Positions 29,313 to 37,775 of a stretch of 58,080 nt of DNA are shown piece after piece. The DNA is from Terrisporobacter othiniensis (lineage in GTDB: Bacteria; Bacillota; Clostridia; Peptostreptococcales; Peptostreptococcaceae). Each line of letters starts with the position of its first letter. Within the stretch, counting starts at the first letter, position 1. The position numbers were made by a program, and so were the translations under genes. The DNA lies in the NCBI RefSeq assembly GCF_000808015.1, contig NZ_JWHR01000111.1, positions 1 to 58,080 of the forward strand, written 5' to 3'. Under the pieces are notes generated by a model. It was not told the DNA's origin, did not search any database, and was given only the letters and a program-made list of their open reading frames with translations.

Positions 29313-29322
29313 GTGTTTGTTC

Positions 29323-29634
29323 TTATAACTTTATTTCTATATCAACACCTGCTGGTAAGTCTAATTTCATTAAAGAATCAACAGTCTTAGGCGTTGGGTT
29401 TGTTATGTCTATTAATCTTTTGTGAGTTCTTATTTCAAACTGCTCTCTAGAATCTTTGTATTTATGAACAGCTCTTAATATAGTAACTACTTGTTTTTCT
29501 GTTGGTAGTGGCACAGGTCCTGAAACTTGTGATCCAGCTTTTTTAGCAGTTTCAACTATTTTACCAGCAGAAAAATCTAATAATTTGTGATCATAAGATT
29601 TTAATCTTATTCTTATTTTTTCATTTTTAGCCAT
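29323..29634 (-). CDS. rpsJ: 30S ribosomal protein S10
   Basis: A 103-aa S10: [73 protein letters not shown]. It is also NusE, the antitermination partner of NusB. It is the first gene of the S10 superoperon, behind a long leader and two promoters. Confidence 0.98.
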   Translation of the reverse strand: MAKNEKIRIRLKSYDHKLLDFSAGKIVETAKKAGSQVSGPVPLPTEKQVVTILRAVHKYKDSREQFEIRTHKRLIDITNPTPKTVDSLMKLDLPAGVDIEIKL

Positions 29635-29789
29635 GTTTTATTTCCCTCCTTCTTCGCTTGTTTATCATTAACCTTTATTTATTTTAATACCGATACACAG
29701 TTCCGGGTGTTCCTGTTTTTTAAAAGTAAAAAATATTAAAATATTAGGGCTAACTCTCTTTCCTTACAATTCGTATCTCTCAAGCACAC
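29635..29789 (-). ncRNA. Candidate S10-operon leader RNA
   Basis: The roughly 150-nt untranslated leader from the proximal promoter to rpsJ includes a GC-richer ACAGGAACACCCGGAACTGT hairpin and complementary GATAC/GTATC segments flanking it, in otherwise AT-rich sequence. S10-operon leaders mediating L4 autoregulation are known in Firmicutes; assignment here is by position and foldability only. Confidence 0.45.
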
Positions 29790-29795
29790 TATTAT

Positions 29796-29824
29796 ATTTT
29801 ATCTTATTATTAACTTTTTTTCAA
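29796..29824 (-). promoter_or_regulatory. Proximal promoter of the S10 operon
   Basis: Minus strand: TTGAAA (29819-29824), 17 nt, TAAAAT (29796-29801). A start near 29789 would give the candidate leader. Confidence 0.65.
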
Positions 29825-29909
29825 GATATTTTTTTATTTTTTGCATACATTATTTTTTTGCTTTTGTATTTCAAAAAATTTTATCTTATTTTCTTACAGC
29901 GACTTGATT

Positions 29910-29938
29910 AGTATATAATTTTTTTCTCCCTTTGTCAA
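29910..29938 (-). promoter_or_regulatory. Distal promoter of the S10 operon
   Basis: Minus strand: TTGACA (29933-29938), 17 nt, TATACT (29910-29915), directly after the tuf terminator. It is close to consensus and so likely the main promoter of the superoperon. Confidence 0.8.
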
Positions 29939-29948
29939 TATTGTATAC

Positions 29949-29978
29949 AAAAAAAGAGAGGTTTAACCCCCTCTTTCT
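29949..29978 (-). terminator. Terminator of tuf
   Basis: Minus strand AGAGG-GGGTTAAA-CCTCT hairpin with A/T extensions, followed by a run of T residues. It begins about 30 nt past the tuf stop. Confidence 0.75.
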
Positions 29979-30007
29979 TTATATATATAAATAATCTATT
30001 TTTTAGA

Positions 30008-31201
30008 TTATTCTATTATTCCAGCTACAACTCCTGAAGCTACTGTTCTTCCACCTTCTCTGATGGCAAATCTTAATCCTTCTTCAACACATATAGAGTT
30101 TATTAAGTCAACTTCTATAGTTACGTTATCTCCAGGCATTACCATTTCTATTCCTTCTGGTAATTTACAAGCTCCTGTTACGTCAGTTGTTCTGAAGTAG
30201 AATTGTGGTCTGTATCCATCGAAGAATGGAGTATGTCTTCCACCTTCTTCTTTTTTAAGAACGTATATCTCTGCAGTGAACTTTGTATGAGCGTTAACTG
30301 AACCTGGCTTAGCTAATACTTGTCCTCTTTCGATTTCGTCTCTTTGAACACCTCTTAATAATGCTCCTATGTTATCTCCAGCTTGAGCGCTATCTAATAA
30401 CTTTCTGAACATTTCTACACCAGTTACAACAACTTTTCTTGGCTCTTCAGTTAATCCAACTAATTCAACCTCGTCTTGTACTTTTAATACTCCTCTTTCT
30501 ACTCTACCTGTAGCAACTGTTCCTCTACCTGTTATAGAGAATACGTCTTCTACTGGCATTAAGAATGGCTTATCAACATCTCTTTCTGGAGCTGGTATAT
30601 ATTCATCTATTTGTTCGAATAATTCAACTATTTTGTCTCCCCACTCTGAAGAAGAATCTTCTAATGCTTTTAAAGCAGATCCTCTTATTATTGGAGTGTC
30701 ATCTCCTGGGAATTCATATTCGTTTAATAATTCTCTTACTTCCATTTCTACTAACTCTAATAACTCTTCGTCATCTACCATATCACATTTGTTTAAGAAT
30801 ACTACTATGTATGGTACACCAACTTGTCTAGATAATAGTATATGCTCTCTTGTTTGAGGCATTGGTCCATCAGTTGCTGAACAAACTAATATAGCACCGT
30901 CCATTTGAGCAGCACCTGTTATCATGTTTTTAACGTAGTCAGCATGTCCTGGGCAGTCAACGTGAGCGTAGTGTCTGTTTGGAGTTTCGTATTCAACGTG
31001 AGCTGTTGATATTGTGATTCCTCTTTCTCTTTCTTCTGGAGCTTTATCTATGTTAGCGAAATCTACAGCTTCTCCTAATTGATATCTGTCAAATAATGTT
31101 TTTGTTATTGCAGCTGTTAATGTAGTTTTACCGTGGTCAACGTGACCTATTGTTCCTATATTAACATGTGGTTTATTTCTTTCAAATTTAGCCTTAGCCA
31201 T
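30008..31201 (-). CDS. tuf: Elongation factor Tu
   Basis: A 397-aa EF-Tu: G1 GHVDHGKT (about 19-26), switch I GITI, G3 DCPGHADY with the catalytic histidine, G4 NKCD, then domains II and III to [11 protein letters not shown]. It delivers aminoacyl-tRNA to the ribosome. SD AGGAGGTA lies upstream. Upstream is sigH (73-nt gap with only a weak 5-bp hairpin and no clear promoter), downstream is rpsJ. In related clostridia a first tuf follows sigH and a second precedes rpsJ, with rpmG to fusA between them; here one tuf occupies both positions. Confidence 0.98.
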   Translation of the reverse strand: MAKAKFERNKPHVNIGTIGHVDHGKTTLTAAITKTLFDRYQLGEAVDFANIDKAPEERERGITISTAHVEYETPNRHYAHVDCPGHADYVKNMITGAAQMDGAILVCSATDGPMPQTREHILLSRQVGVPYIVVFLNKCDMVDDEELLELVEMEVRELLNEYEFPGDDTPIIRGSALKALEDSSSEWGDKIVELFEQIDEYIPAPERDVDKPFLMPVEDVFSITGRGTVATGRVERGVLKVQDEVELVGLTEEPRKVVVTGVEMFRKLLDSAQAGDNIGALLRGVQRDEIERGQVLAKPGSVNAHTKFTAEIYVLKKEEGGRHTPFFDGYRPQFYFRTTDVTGACKLPEGIEMVMPGDNVTIEVDLINSICVEEGLRFAIREGGRTVASGVVAGIIE

Positions 31202-31274
31202 TTTAAAATACCTCCTGTTGTATTTAAATATAGATTAAAATGCTTACTATAAGCTTATGTTAAGTATTTTACTA

Positions 31275-31922
31275 TTAATCATTCCTGTTTTCAAGATGTT
31301 TTTCCAATTTTCTCTTGACTCTTTGAAGAGCATTATCTATTGATTTAACATCTCTATCAAGCTTGTCCGCAATATATTGATAAGACTTACCATTTAAGTA
31401 TAATTCCAACACTTCAAGTTCCAAATCACTAAGAAGTTCATTCATTTTAGTTTCTATATTTCTTAGTTCTTCTTTACTTATTATTAGTTCCTCTGGATCA
31501 GTAACTATACTCGTTGCTATTATGTCTAAAAGAGTTCTATCTGACTCTTCATCATAAATAGGCTTATTTAAAGATACATATGAATTAAGAGGTATATGTT
31601 TTTGTCTTGTGGCAGTTTTAATTGCAGTTATTATCTGCCTAGTTATACAAATTTCTGCAAAACACTTAAATGAATTAGTCTTACTTCCATCAAAGTCTCT
31701 TACAGCCTTATACAGACCTATCATGCCCTCTTGAATTATATCTTCTTTATCAGCACCTACTAAAAAGTAGGATTTTGCCTTTGCTTTAACAAAGTTCTTA
31801 TATTTTGTAATAATATATTCTAATGCTATTTTATCCCCATTGCTTGCTTTTAATACAATATTGTACTCATCTTGCTGATTATTATCCAATCCTTTGTAAT
31901 CATTATCATTAGCTACTAACAT
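31275..31922 (-). CDS. sigH: RNA polymerase sigma-H factor
   Basis: A 215-aa sigma-70-family protein of SigH type: region 2 (KAKSYFLVGADKEDIIQEGMIGLYKAVRDFDGSKTNSFKCFAEICITRQIITAIKTATRQKH) and region 4 (ELLSDLELEVLELYLNGKSYQYIADKLDRDVKSIDNALQRVKRKLEK). It starts the sporulation cascade and stationary-phase genes. The ATG at 31922 is preceded by GGGGGAG; a TTG 15 nt upstream would include that SD and is rejected. Its own promoter lies within an inverted repeat upstream. Confidence 0.96.
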   Translation of the reverse strand: MLVANDNDYKGLDNNQQDEYNIVLKASNGDKIALEYIITKYKNFVKAKAKSYFLVGADKEDIIQEGMIGLYKAVRDFDGSKTNSFKCFAEICITRQIITAIKTATRQKHIPLNSYVSLNKPIYDEESDRTLLDIIATSIVTDPEELIISKEELRNIETKMNELLSDLELEVLELYLNGKSYQYIADKLDRDVKSIDNALQRVKRKLEKHLENRND

Positions 31923-31941
31923 TAAAATCTCCCCCAATTAA

Positions 31942-31975
31942 AAGTTTCATAAGTATATTATAGCTTACGAAACTT
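31942..31975. repeat. Inverted repeat enclosing the sigH -10 element
   Basis: AAGTTTC-G-TAAG and CTTA-T-GAAACTT (12-nt arms with one mismatch; 31942-31953 and 31964-31975) flank a 10-nt loop that contains TATAAT. Followed by CTTTTAATT on the minus strand, it could also terminate rae1 transcripts. Confidence 0.6.
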
Positions 31976-31986
31976 AGTGTTTTCAA
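31957..31986 (-). promoter_or_regulatory. Promoter of sigH
   Basis: Minus strand: TTGAAA (31981-31986, overlapping the rae1 end), 18 nt, TATAAT (31957-31962). The -10 sits in the loop of an inverted repeat. Confidence 0.7.
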
Positions 31987-32513
31987 TGCTTTCTACGAAT
32001 GTTCTCAAGTTTCGACAATATCTCTTTGTCTAACCGTTCCTCCAAGAAATTTCGTTGTATTTTTTGCTGACGTTTCTCTTGTTCTTCTTTAATTTTTCCT
32101 ATTGCACTGTCTACATAGAGTTTTAACTCTCTTGCAGATACTCTTGAAGCCCCTTTTCCTAAAATAATTTGTTGTTCTGCATAGTCACTAGTAGCAACTT
32201 CTATATCATCATATTTTGATAATGAACTTATATATTTTTCTATATAACTATCTGCTGTTTGATGTTCTTTTGTATATACTATAGTTATATACTTTCTCTC
32301 TTCTATTTTTTCTTTAGAGTTTTTTACATTATAAGCATCAAATACTATGATTGCTTTTTTACCAGTATATTGTGCATATTCAATAATGTAATGAATTAGT
32401 TTTTCTCTGGCACCTTCTAAATCATCTTTAGATATTTCTTTTAAATTATCCCATGCGTTTATAATATTGTAACCATCTATTATTAAATAAGAATTTCTAT
32501 TATGTCTCCTCAT
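31983..32513 (-). CDS. rae1: NYN-domain ribosome-associated endoribonuclease (Rae1/YacP)
   Basis: A 176-aa NYN/PIN-like nuclease: SYLIIDGYNIINAWDNL (first catalytic Asp), AIIVFDAYNVKNSKEKIEERKYITIVYTKEHQTADSYIEKYI and VATSDYAEQQIILGKGASRVSARELKLYVD. B. subtilis Rae1 cuts mRNA in the ribosomal A site in a translation-dependent way. It follows rlmB by 11 nt, as in other Firmicutes. SD is weak and the ATG is the only reasonable start. The C-terminal 30 residues are basic and helical. Confidence 0.88.
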   Translation of the reverse strand: MRRHNRNSYLIIDGYNIINAWDNLKEISKDDLEGAREKLIHYIIEYAQYTGKKAIIVFDAYNVKNSKEKIEERKYITIVYTKEHQTADSYIEKYISSLSKYDDIEVATSDYAEQQIILGKGASRVSARELKLYVDSAIGKIKEEQEKRQQKIQRNFLEERLDKEILSKLENIRRKH

Positions 32514-32524
32514 TTTTCTAACAT

Positions 32525-33256
32525 TTAGCCTTTATTTCTTTGCCTAAATATTTCATAAAGAAGTATTCCGCCTGCTACAGAGGCATTCAGTGATGTAACA
32601 TTACCTGTCATTGGCATTTTTACAGTGAAGTCACAATTTTGTTTAACTAGCCTAGATATACCAAATCCTTCACTTCCTATAACTAACCCAAGGGGACCTG
32701 TTAAGTTTTGCTCATAGAAAACTTCTCCGTCCATATCTGCCGCAGCTATCCAAAGACCTTCTTCTTTTAATCTTTTTATTGTATTGACTATATTGGTTAC
32801 TTTACAAACAGGTACATATTCTACAGCTCCTGCAGATGCTTTGGCCACAACAGGAGTAATATGTACAGATCTTCTCTTTGGTATTATAACTCCATGAGCT
32901 CCAACAGCATCTGCTGTTCTTATTATTGTCCCTAAATTATGTGGATCAGTAATTTCATCTAATATTATAAAGAACATATCTTCATTTGTGCTTTTTGCTT
33001 TTTCTATTAATTCTTCTAATTCATAATATTTATAATCACTTACAATAGCTATTACACCTTGGTGCGCATGACTTGTACTTATTTCATCTAACTTACTTTT
33101 ATTCACATACTGTACAACTATGTTTTTGTCCTTAGCCATTCCTATTATCTTTTTTATAGAACCTTCTTTAGCTCCATTTGCGATCATTATTTTATCTATT
33201 TGTCTGTCGCTTTTTAAAACTTCAATTACGGGATTTCTTCCCTCTATATTTGTCAA
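32525..33256 (-). CDS. rlmB: 23S rRNA (guanosine-2'-O-)-methyltransferase RlmB-type
   Basis: A 243-aa SpoU/TrmH-family enzyme: N-terminal substrate-binding domain (IEGRNPVIEVLKS), then the knotted SPOUT domain with LDEITDPHNLGTIIRTADAVGAHGVIIPKRR (motif 1), LVIGSEGFGISRLVKQNCD (motif 2) and IPM-type MPMTGNVTSLNASVAGGILLYE (motif 3). It methylates a 23S guanosine of the peptidyl-transferase loop. The start is TTG, with GGCGGTGA 6 nt upstream. It lies 13 nt after thyX. Confidence 0.92.
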   Translation of the reverse strand: MTNIEGRNPVIEVLKSDRQIDKIMIANGAKEGSIKKIIGMAKDKNIVVQYVNKSKLDEISTSHAHQGVIAIVSDYKYYELEELIEKAKSTNEDMFFIILDEITDPHNLGTIIRTADAVGAHGVIIPKRRSVHITPVVAKASAGAVEYVPVCKVTNIVNTIKRLKEEGLWIAAADMDGEVFYEQNLTGPLGLVIGSEGFGISRLVKQNCDFTVKMPMTGNVTSLNASVAGGILLYEIFRQRNKG

Positions 33257-33269
33257 TTTCGTTCACCGC

Positions 33270-34028
33270 CTATAAATTTTTGAATTTTTCCCTTATGCTG
33301 ACTATTTCACCGCAACTCATTTTACCTTCAGTACATGGCCCTGAAACACATCTCGGTCCACATTTTTTAAATAATACTGGCGCTACTGCTTTTACTTGTC
33401 TTAACATTTCGACTGCAAGTTCCCTTATTTCCCATTGTGCTCTTTCACAACATCTATGATCAAAGAAGTTGTATAAACTTCTTATATTCATGGTAAGTAC
33501 CATCTTTGTTTCACAAGCATTAGGAAATACATACCTTGCATCTTCAATTGCTATTTTTTCTGCTTGGGATTTTGCTTGTTTTTCGCTTTTACCTTTTTCA
33601 AGTAAATTGTTATAATGCTTTTTAAATAGTATATCAACTAATTTATCGTAATCTTCTTGGTCTTTTTTCATAGACTGAATAAAGATTTCTTTAGCTTCTT
33701 CTATTTTTTCAATTTGTGGAGGAATAATGTACTCAAACTGATCTAGCTTAACATACCTTTGACTTTGCTGAGAAAAACTCGCTATTCTATGTCTTACTAT
33801 TTGGTGAGAACAACTCCTAGATATTCCTTCTATTCCAAATGTAAATGTTACATGCTCTAACGGAGATTCATGTCCCATATTAATCAACATATTTAAAAAC
33901 TTTTCCACGCTTTCATCACTTAAATTTTGTTCTATTTCATCCACTCCAACTGGAGAATAACAAAGTTTAGCTGCCATAGCTATTACCTTTTCAGGTTGTG
34001 GAGTATGTGCTAATAGTTTTACCTTCAT
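33270..34028 (-). CDS. thyX: Flavin-dependent thymidylate synthase
   Basis: A 252-aa ThyX: N-terminal [25 protein letters not shown], the signature [14 protein letters not shown] (RHRxxS motif), [39 protein letters not shown]. It makes dTMP using FAD/NADPH and methylene-THF without consuming the folate ring. AGGAGGT precedes the ATG. A TATAAT (34062-34067) upstream is a probable -10; the mrnC terminator isolates it from the cysS unit. Confidence 0.96.
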   Translation of the reverse strand: MKVKLLAHTPQPEKVIAMAAKLCYSPVGVDEIEQNLSDESVEKFLNMLINMGHESPLEHVTFTFGIEGISRSCSHQIVRHRIASFSQQSQRYVKLDQFEYIIPPQIEKIEEAKEIFIQSMKKDQEDYDKLVDILFKKHYNNLLEKGKSEKQAKSQAEKIAIEDARYVFPNACETKMVLTMNIRSLYNFFDHRCCERAQWEIRELAVEMLRQVKAVAPVLFKKCGPRCVSGPCTEGKMSCGEIVSIREKFKNL

Positions 34029-34148
34029 ATATTTACCTCCTAGTTCTATTGTTATAAATATATTATACTATATTACCATATAATTTATGGAATATTTTAA
34101 AAAGTAGCATTTAATTCTCTCTATTTCAATAGGTTTACCAACTAAATA

Positions 34149-34179
34149 AAAAAGTATTGCACAAGTGGCAATACTTTTT
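34149..34179 (-). terminator. Terminator of cysS-mrnC
   Basis: Perfect stem AAAAAGTATTGC (34149-34160 with 34168-34179), 7-nt loop, T-run on the minus strand, a few nucleotides past the mrnC stop. Confidence 0.88.
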
Positions 34180-34182
34180 TTG

Positions 34183-34578
34183 TTACATATTACTTTCTAT
34201 TATAGAAATTCCTTTATATACTATATATTCAAGTCTTTCTTTGTCTTCTTTTAAATATAGATATCCTACTAGAGCTTCAAACCCAGTTGCACATTTATAA
34301 TCTATAATGTCTGCATTTTTAGGAGATGTATGAGATTTTTGATTTCTTCCTCGTTTGTATATTCTAGTTTCTTCTTCTGTAAACTCTTCCATCATACCAT
34401 GTATTATAGATGCTTGAGCTTTTGCATTCGAGTATTTGATTGCCGTTTTGTGTAAATCATTAACCTTTTTATTACAGTTATCTCTTATTAAATACTCTCT
34501 TATATAAGATTCATATACAGTGTCTCCCAAATAAGCTAATACCAAAGGTGACATAGTCACTAGTTGTGTTTTATCCAT
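34183..34578 (-). CDS. mrnC: Mini-ribonuclease III
   Basis: A 131-aa RNase III catalytic domain without the dsRNA-binding domain: SPLVLAYLGDTVYESYIREYLI holds the metal-binding signature, and GRNQKSHTSPKNADIIDYKCATGFEALVGYLYLKEDKERL the C-terminal acidic residues. It matures 23S rRNA ends. The ATG at 34578, 2 nt after the cysS stop, is preceded by GGAGAAGGG within cysS, so translation is coupled; an ATG 18 nt upstream contains that SD. Confidence 0.94.
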   Translation of the reverse strand: MDKTQLVTMSPLVLAYLGDTVYESYIREYLIRDNCNKKVNDLHKTAIKYSNAKAQASIIHGMMEEFTEEETRIYKRGRNQKSHTSPKNADIIDYKCATGFEALVGYLYLKEDKERLEYIVYKGISIIESNM

Positions 34579-34580
34579 TT

Positions 34581-35978
34581 TTATGCCCTTCTCCATTTAA
34601 CTCCTTGTCTTGTGTCTTCAAGTACAATACCTTTTTCTAATAGTTCATCTCTTATTTCATCAGCTAATTTAAAATCTTTATTTTTCTTAGCTTGTGTTCT
34701 AGCTTCTATTAATTTTTCTATTTCTTCATCTAGCATATCATCTTGTTTTTTATTCACAACGTTTAATACACTAGTTAACTCATTAAACTCAGCTAAAACT
34801 TTATTAGCAAATTCTTTAGTTGAGTTTTCATTTACATTAGAGTTCATAAATTTAGCTAATTCAAATATTATACTTACAGCATCTGCTGTATTTAAGTCAT
34901 CATCCATAGCATCTATAAATCTTTGTCTAAATGAGTTTAGCTCTTCTTCTAATTTTAGCTCTTCAGCATTTTCAGCATCATCACTTAATTTACTTATTAT
35001 AAATTCTAATCTTTCTTTTGCATTGTATAATCTTTCAAGTCCAGCTTTAGATTGATTTAGTATTTCATCACTAAAGTTTATAGGGTTTCTGTAGTGAGTT
35101 GATAACATAAAGAATCTCACTATCTCTAAGTCATATAGCTTTGATATATCTCTTACTGTAAAGAAGTTACCTTTTGACTTACTCATTTTCTCGTTATTTA
35201 TGTTAATATATTCGTTATGCATCCAGTAATTTGAGAATGTTTTTCCACTTCTTGCTTCACTTTGCGCTATTTCATTCTCATGATGAGGGAATTTTAAGTC
35301 TTGACCTCCAGCATGTATATCTATAGTATCCCCTAAATATCTACGAGACATAACTGAACATTCTATATGCCATCCTGGTCTACCTTCTCCCCATGGACTC
35401 ATCCATCCTGGTTCACCTTCTTTTTTAGCCTTCCATAAAACAAAGTCCATTGGATGTCTTTTTTGGTCATTTACTTCTATTCTTGATCCTGCTTCTAATT
35501 CATCTTGTTTTATTCCAGAAAGTTTTCCATATTCATTGAATTTTTGAGTATCAAAGTATACGTCTCCATTTACTGCATATGCATATCCTTTGTCTTCTAA
35601 TTCTTTAACAAATTCAATTATTTCTTCTATATTTTCTGTAACTTGTGGATGTACAGTTGCTCTTTTTATTCCAAGTCCATCAGCATCTACAAAGTATTCT
35701 TCTATATATTTTTTAGCAACTTCTTCTGGTTCTATATTTTCTTCATGACCTCTTTTTATTATCTTGTCATCTACGTCAGTAAAGTTTTGAACATAGCTTA
35801 CATCATACCCTCTATATTCTAAGTATCTTCTTAATGTATCAAAAATTATAAAAGGTCTAGCATTACCTACATGTATGTAGTTATACACTGTTGGTCCACA
35901 AACGTACATCTTAACCTTTCCTTCTTCTAATGGTTTAAACTCTTCTTTTGATCTTGTCATGGTATTAAATAATTTCAT
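34581..35978 (-). CDS. cysS: Cysteinyl-tRNA synthetase
   Basis: A 465-aa class I synthetase: zinc cysteine in KMYVCGPTVYNYIHVGNARPF with the HIGH-type HVGN motif, GWHIECSVMSRRYLGDTIDIHAGGQDLKFPHHENEIAQ (remaining zinc ligands and substrate pocket) and KMSKSKGNF. The C-terminal anticodon-binding part is complete. No T-box was found upstream: the gap shows only AT-rich sequence with TATAAT-like hexamers. The cysS-mrnC pairing is conserved in Firmicutes. Confidence 0.97.
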   Translation of the reverse strand: MKLFNTMTRSKEEFKPLEEGKVKMYVCGPTVYNYIHVGNARPFIIFDTLRRYLEYRGYDVSYVQNFTDVDDKIIKRGHEENIEPEEVAKKYIEEYFVDADGLGIKRATVHPQVTENIEEIIEFVKELEDKGYAYAVNGDVYFDTQKFNEYGKLSGIKQDELEAGSRIEVNDQKRHPMDFVLWKAKKEGEPGWMSPWGEGRPGWHIECSVMSRRYLGDTIDIHAGGQDLKFPHHENEIAQSEARSGKTFSNYWMHNEYININNEKMSKSKGNFFTVRDISKLYDLEIVRFFMLSTHYRNPINFSDEILNQSKAGLERLYNAKERLEFIISKLSDDAENAEELKLEEELNSFRQRFIDAMDDDLNTADAVSIIFELAKFMNSNVNENSTKEFANKVLAEFNELTSVLNVVNKKQDDMLDEEIEKLIEARTQAKKNKDFKLADEIRDELLEKGIVLEDTRQGVKWRRA

Positions 35979-36230
35979 TTTCCCATCTCTCCTTTCTATT
36001 TAGTTTACTCTTCATTATGTATCTTAAAATATTTTTCTATAAATAAATTCATTCCATTGTATAGCAATGATATTATTATACCCTTATATATTTTATTTCT
36101 AACTTTAATTTTGCTCACATTATCTAAAGAAAATACAAATATTTTCTAATAAATTTGCTCTACTATATTATTATACATAATTAACTCTTTATAAAAAACA
36201 TATTCTTCAACTTTTGTTAAATTAAAGCAA

Positions 36231-36261
36231 AAGAATTGCTATCTTTTCGATAGCAATTCTT
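36231..36261 (-). terminator. Terminator of proS-gltX
   Basis: Perfect 13-bp stem AAGAATTGCTATC (36231-36243 with 36249-36261), 5-nt loop, followed by TTTTGCTTT on the minus strand, 6 nt before the gltX stop-codon end. Confidence 0.85.
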
Positions 36262-36266
36262 ATTTA

Positions 36267-37751
36267 TTATAATATGTTATTTTTTACATATGATAATCTG
36301 TTTAAACAAGTTTCTTTTCCGATAACTTCCATTATCTTATTAAGGTCTGGACCATGCATTTGTCCTGTTAAACTTATTCTTGATCCCATAAATAAATTTT
36401 TACCTTTTATTCCATGTTCTTTTTGTATTTCTTTAAGCATAGCTTTTGCGCTAGCTTCATCTAAAACTTCCATGTTAGATAGCTTTTCTATTAAAGCATC
36501 TACTAGAGTAGGTATATGCTCTAATTTTAAGAAATCTCCACATTCTTCAGTTTCTAGTTCAACTGTATCTCCAAAGAATATTGAAGCATGATCAGTTATT
36601 TCTTTTACATATTGTAATTTTTCCTTTAAAACTGAAACTATTCCTTTTAAGAAATCATACTTTTCTTTAGCTTCTTCCTCTGTCACAAATCCAGCTTCTA
36701 CTAAGAATGGTATAGCTAAAGCAGTTAATACTTCATCATCTCCATCTTTCATGTAGTGTTGGTTAACCCAGTTTAATTTTTCTGTGTCAAATACTCCACC
36801 ACTCTTAGAAACTCTTTCTATAGAGAAGGCTTGTTCAAGTTCTTCCATAGAGAATATTTCTTTATTTTCTTCTGGAGACCAACCAACTAGCGCAACATAG
36901 TTAACTAATCCTTCTGGTAAGTATCCTTTTTGCTTGAAGTCTTCTACTGCAACATCACCTTGTCTCTTACTTAATTTTTTCTTTTCTTTATTAAGTATGT
37001 TTGGTAAATGTACAAATGTTGGAGCTTCCCATCCAAATGCTTCATATAAGTATACATGTTTAGGAGTTGAAGAAACCCATTCTTCACCTCTTATTACATG
37101 AGTAATCCCCATTAAGTGGTCATCAACTACAACAGCAAAGTGGTATGTTGGGAAACCATCAGTTTTTATTAAAACTTGATCATCTAAATCATTAGTATTG
37201 AATTCGGTTTCTCCTCTAACACCATCCATGAATTTTATAACATGGTTTTCTGGTAATTTAAGTCTTATAACATAAGGTTCACCAGCTGCTATTTTAGCTT
37301 CAACTTCTTCTTTAGAAAGGTCTCTACAGTGACCATCATATTTAGCAGTTTCTCCAGCTTCTCTTTGTTTTTCCCTTACTTCATCTAATCTTTCCTTTGT
37401 ACAGAAACAGTAGTAAGCCTTACCACTATCTAAAAGTTCTTGTATATATTTTTGGTATATATCTAGTCTTTCAGATTGGATGTATGGTCCGCAGTCACCT
37501 TTTTGAACCACATTACCATTGTCATCTAACATAACACCTTCTGTGTGATTTACGCCAGCCCATTTCATAGCGTTTAACATATTTTCTATTGCACCATCAA
37601 CAAGTCTTGTTCTGTCAGTATCTTCTACTCTTAATATATATTCTCCGCCCATTTTCTTAGCGAATAAATAGTTATAAAGAGCCGTTCTTAAGCTACCTAT
37701 GTGAACAAACCCTGTAGGACTCGGAGCAAATCTTACTCTAACATTACTCAT
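36267..37751 (-). CDS. gltX: Glutamyl-tRNA synthetase
   Basis: A 494-aa class I synthetase: [25 protein letters not shown] (HIGH motif HIGS), [16 protein letters not shown] region, [23 protein letters not shown] and KKLSKRQGD (KMSKS-type). A complete C-terminal anticodon-binding domain follows. In Firmicutes it usually also charges tRNA-Gln with Glu for later amidation; no gatCAB genes are in the window to test this. It follows proS by 24 nt and lacks its own leader, so it is probably under the proline T-box. Confidence 0.96.
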   Translation of the reverse strand: MSNVRVRFAPSPTGFVHIGSLRTALYNYLFAKKMGGEYILRVEDTDRTRLVDGAIENMLNAMKWAGVNHTEGVMLDDNGNVVQKGDCGPYIQSERLDIYQKYIQELLDSGKAYYCFCTKERLDEVREKQREAGETAKYDGHCRDLSKEEVEAKIAAGEPYVIRLKLPENHVIKFMDGVRGETEFNTNDLDDQVLIKTDGFPTYHFAVVVDDHLMGITHVIRGEEWVSSTPKHVYLYEAFGWEAPTFVHLPNILNKEKKKLSKRQGDVAVEDFKQKGYLPEGLVNYVALVGWSPEENKEIFSMEELEQAFSIERVSKSGGVFDTEKLNWVNQHYMKDGDDEVLTALAIPFLVEAGFVTEEEAKEKYDFLKGIVSVLKEKLQYVKEITDHASIFFGDTVELETEECGDFLKLEHIPTLVDALIEKLSNMEVLDEASAKAMLKEIQKEHGIKGKNLFMGSRISLTGQMHGPDLNKIMEVIGKETCLNRLSYVKNNIL

Positions 37752-37775
37752 CTTATGCCTCCTAAAACTAATCTA

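Noticed and set aside
31242..31254. Terminator between sigH and tuf
   Set aside because: The GCTTA-TAG-TAAGC stem is only 5 bp with a weak U-tract; too poor to call.
34564..35055. 163-codon plus-strand open frame opposite cysS
   Set aside because: Ser/Asn/Leu-rich antisense of a conserved synthetase; no independent evidence.
35979..36230. T-box leader for cysS
   Set aside because: No GGTGGTACCGCG-type core and no terminator/antiterminator pair; only AT-rich sequence with possible -10 elements.
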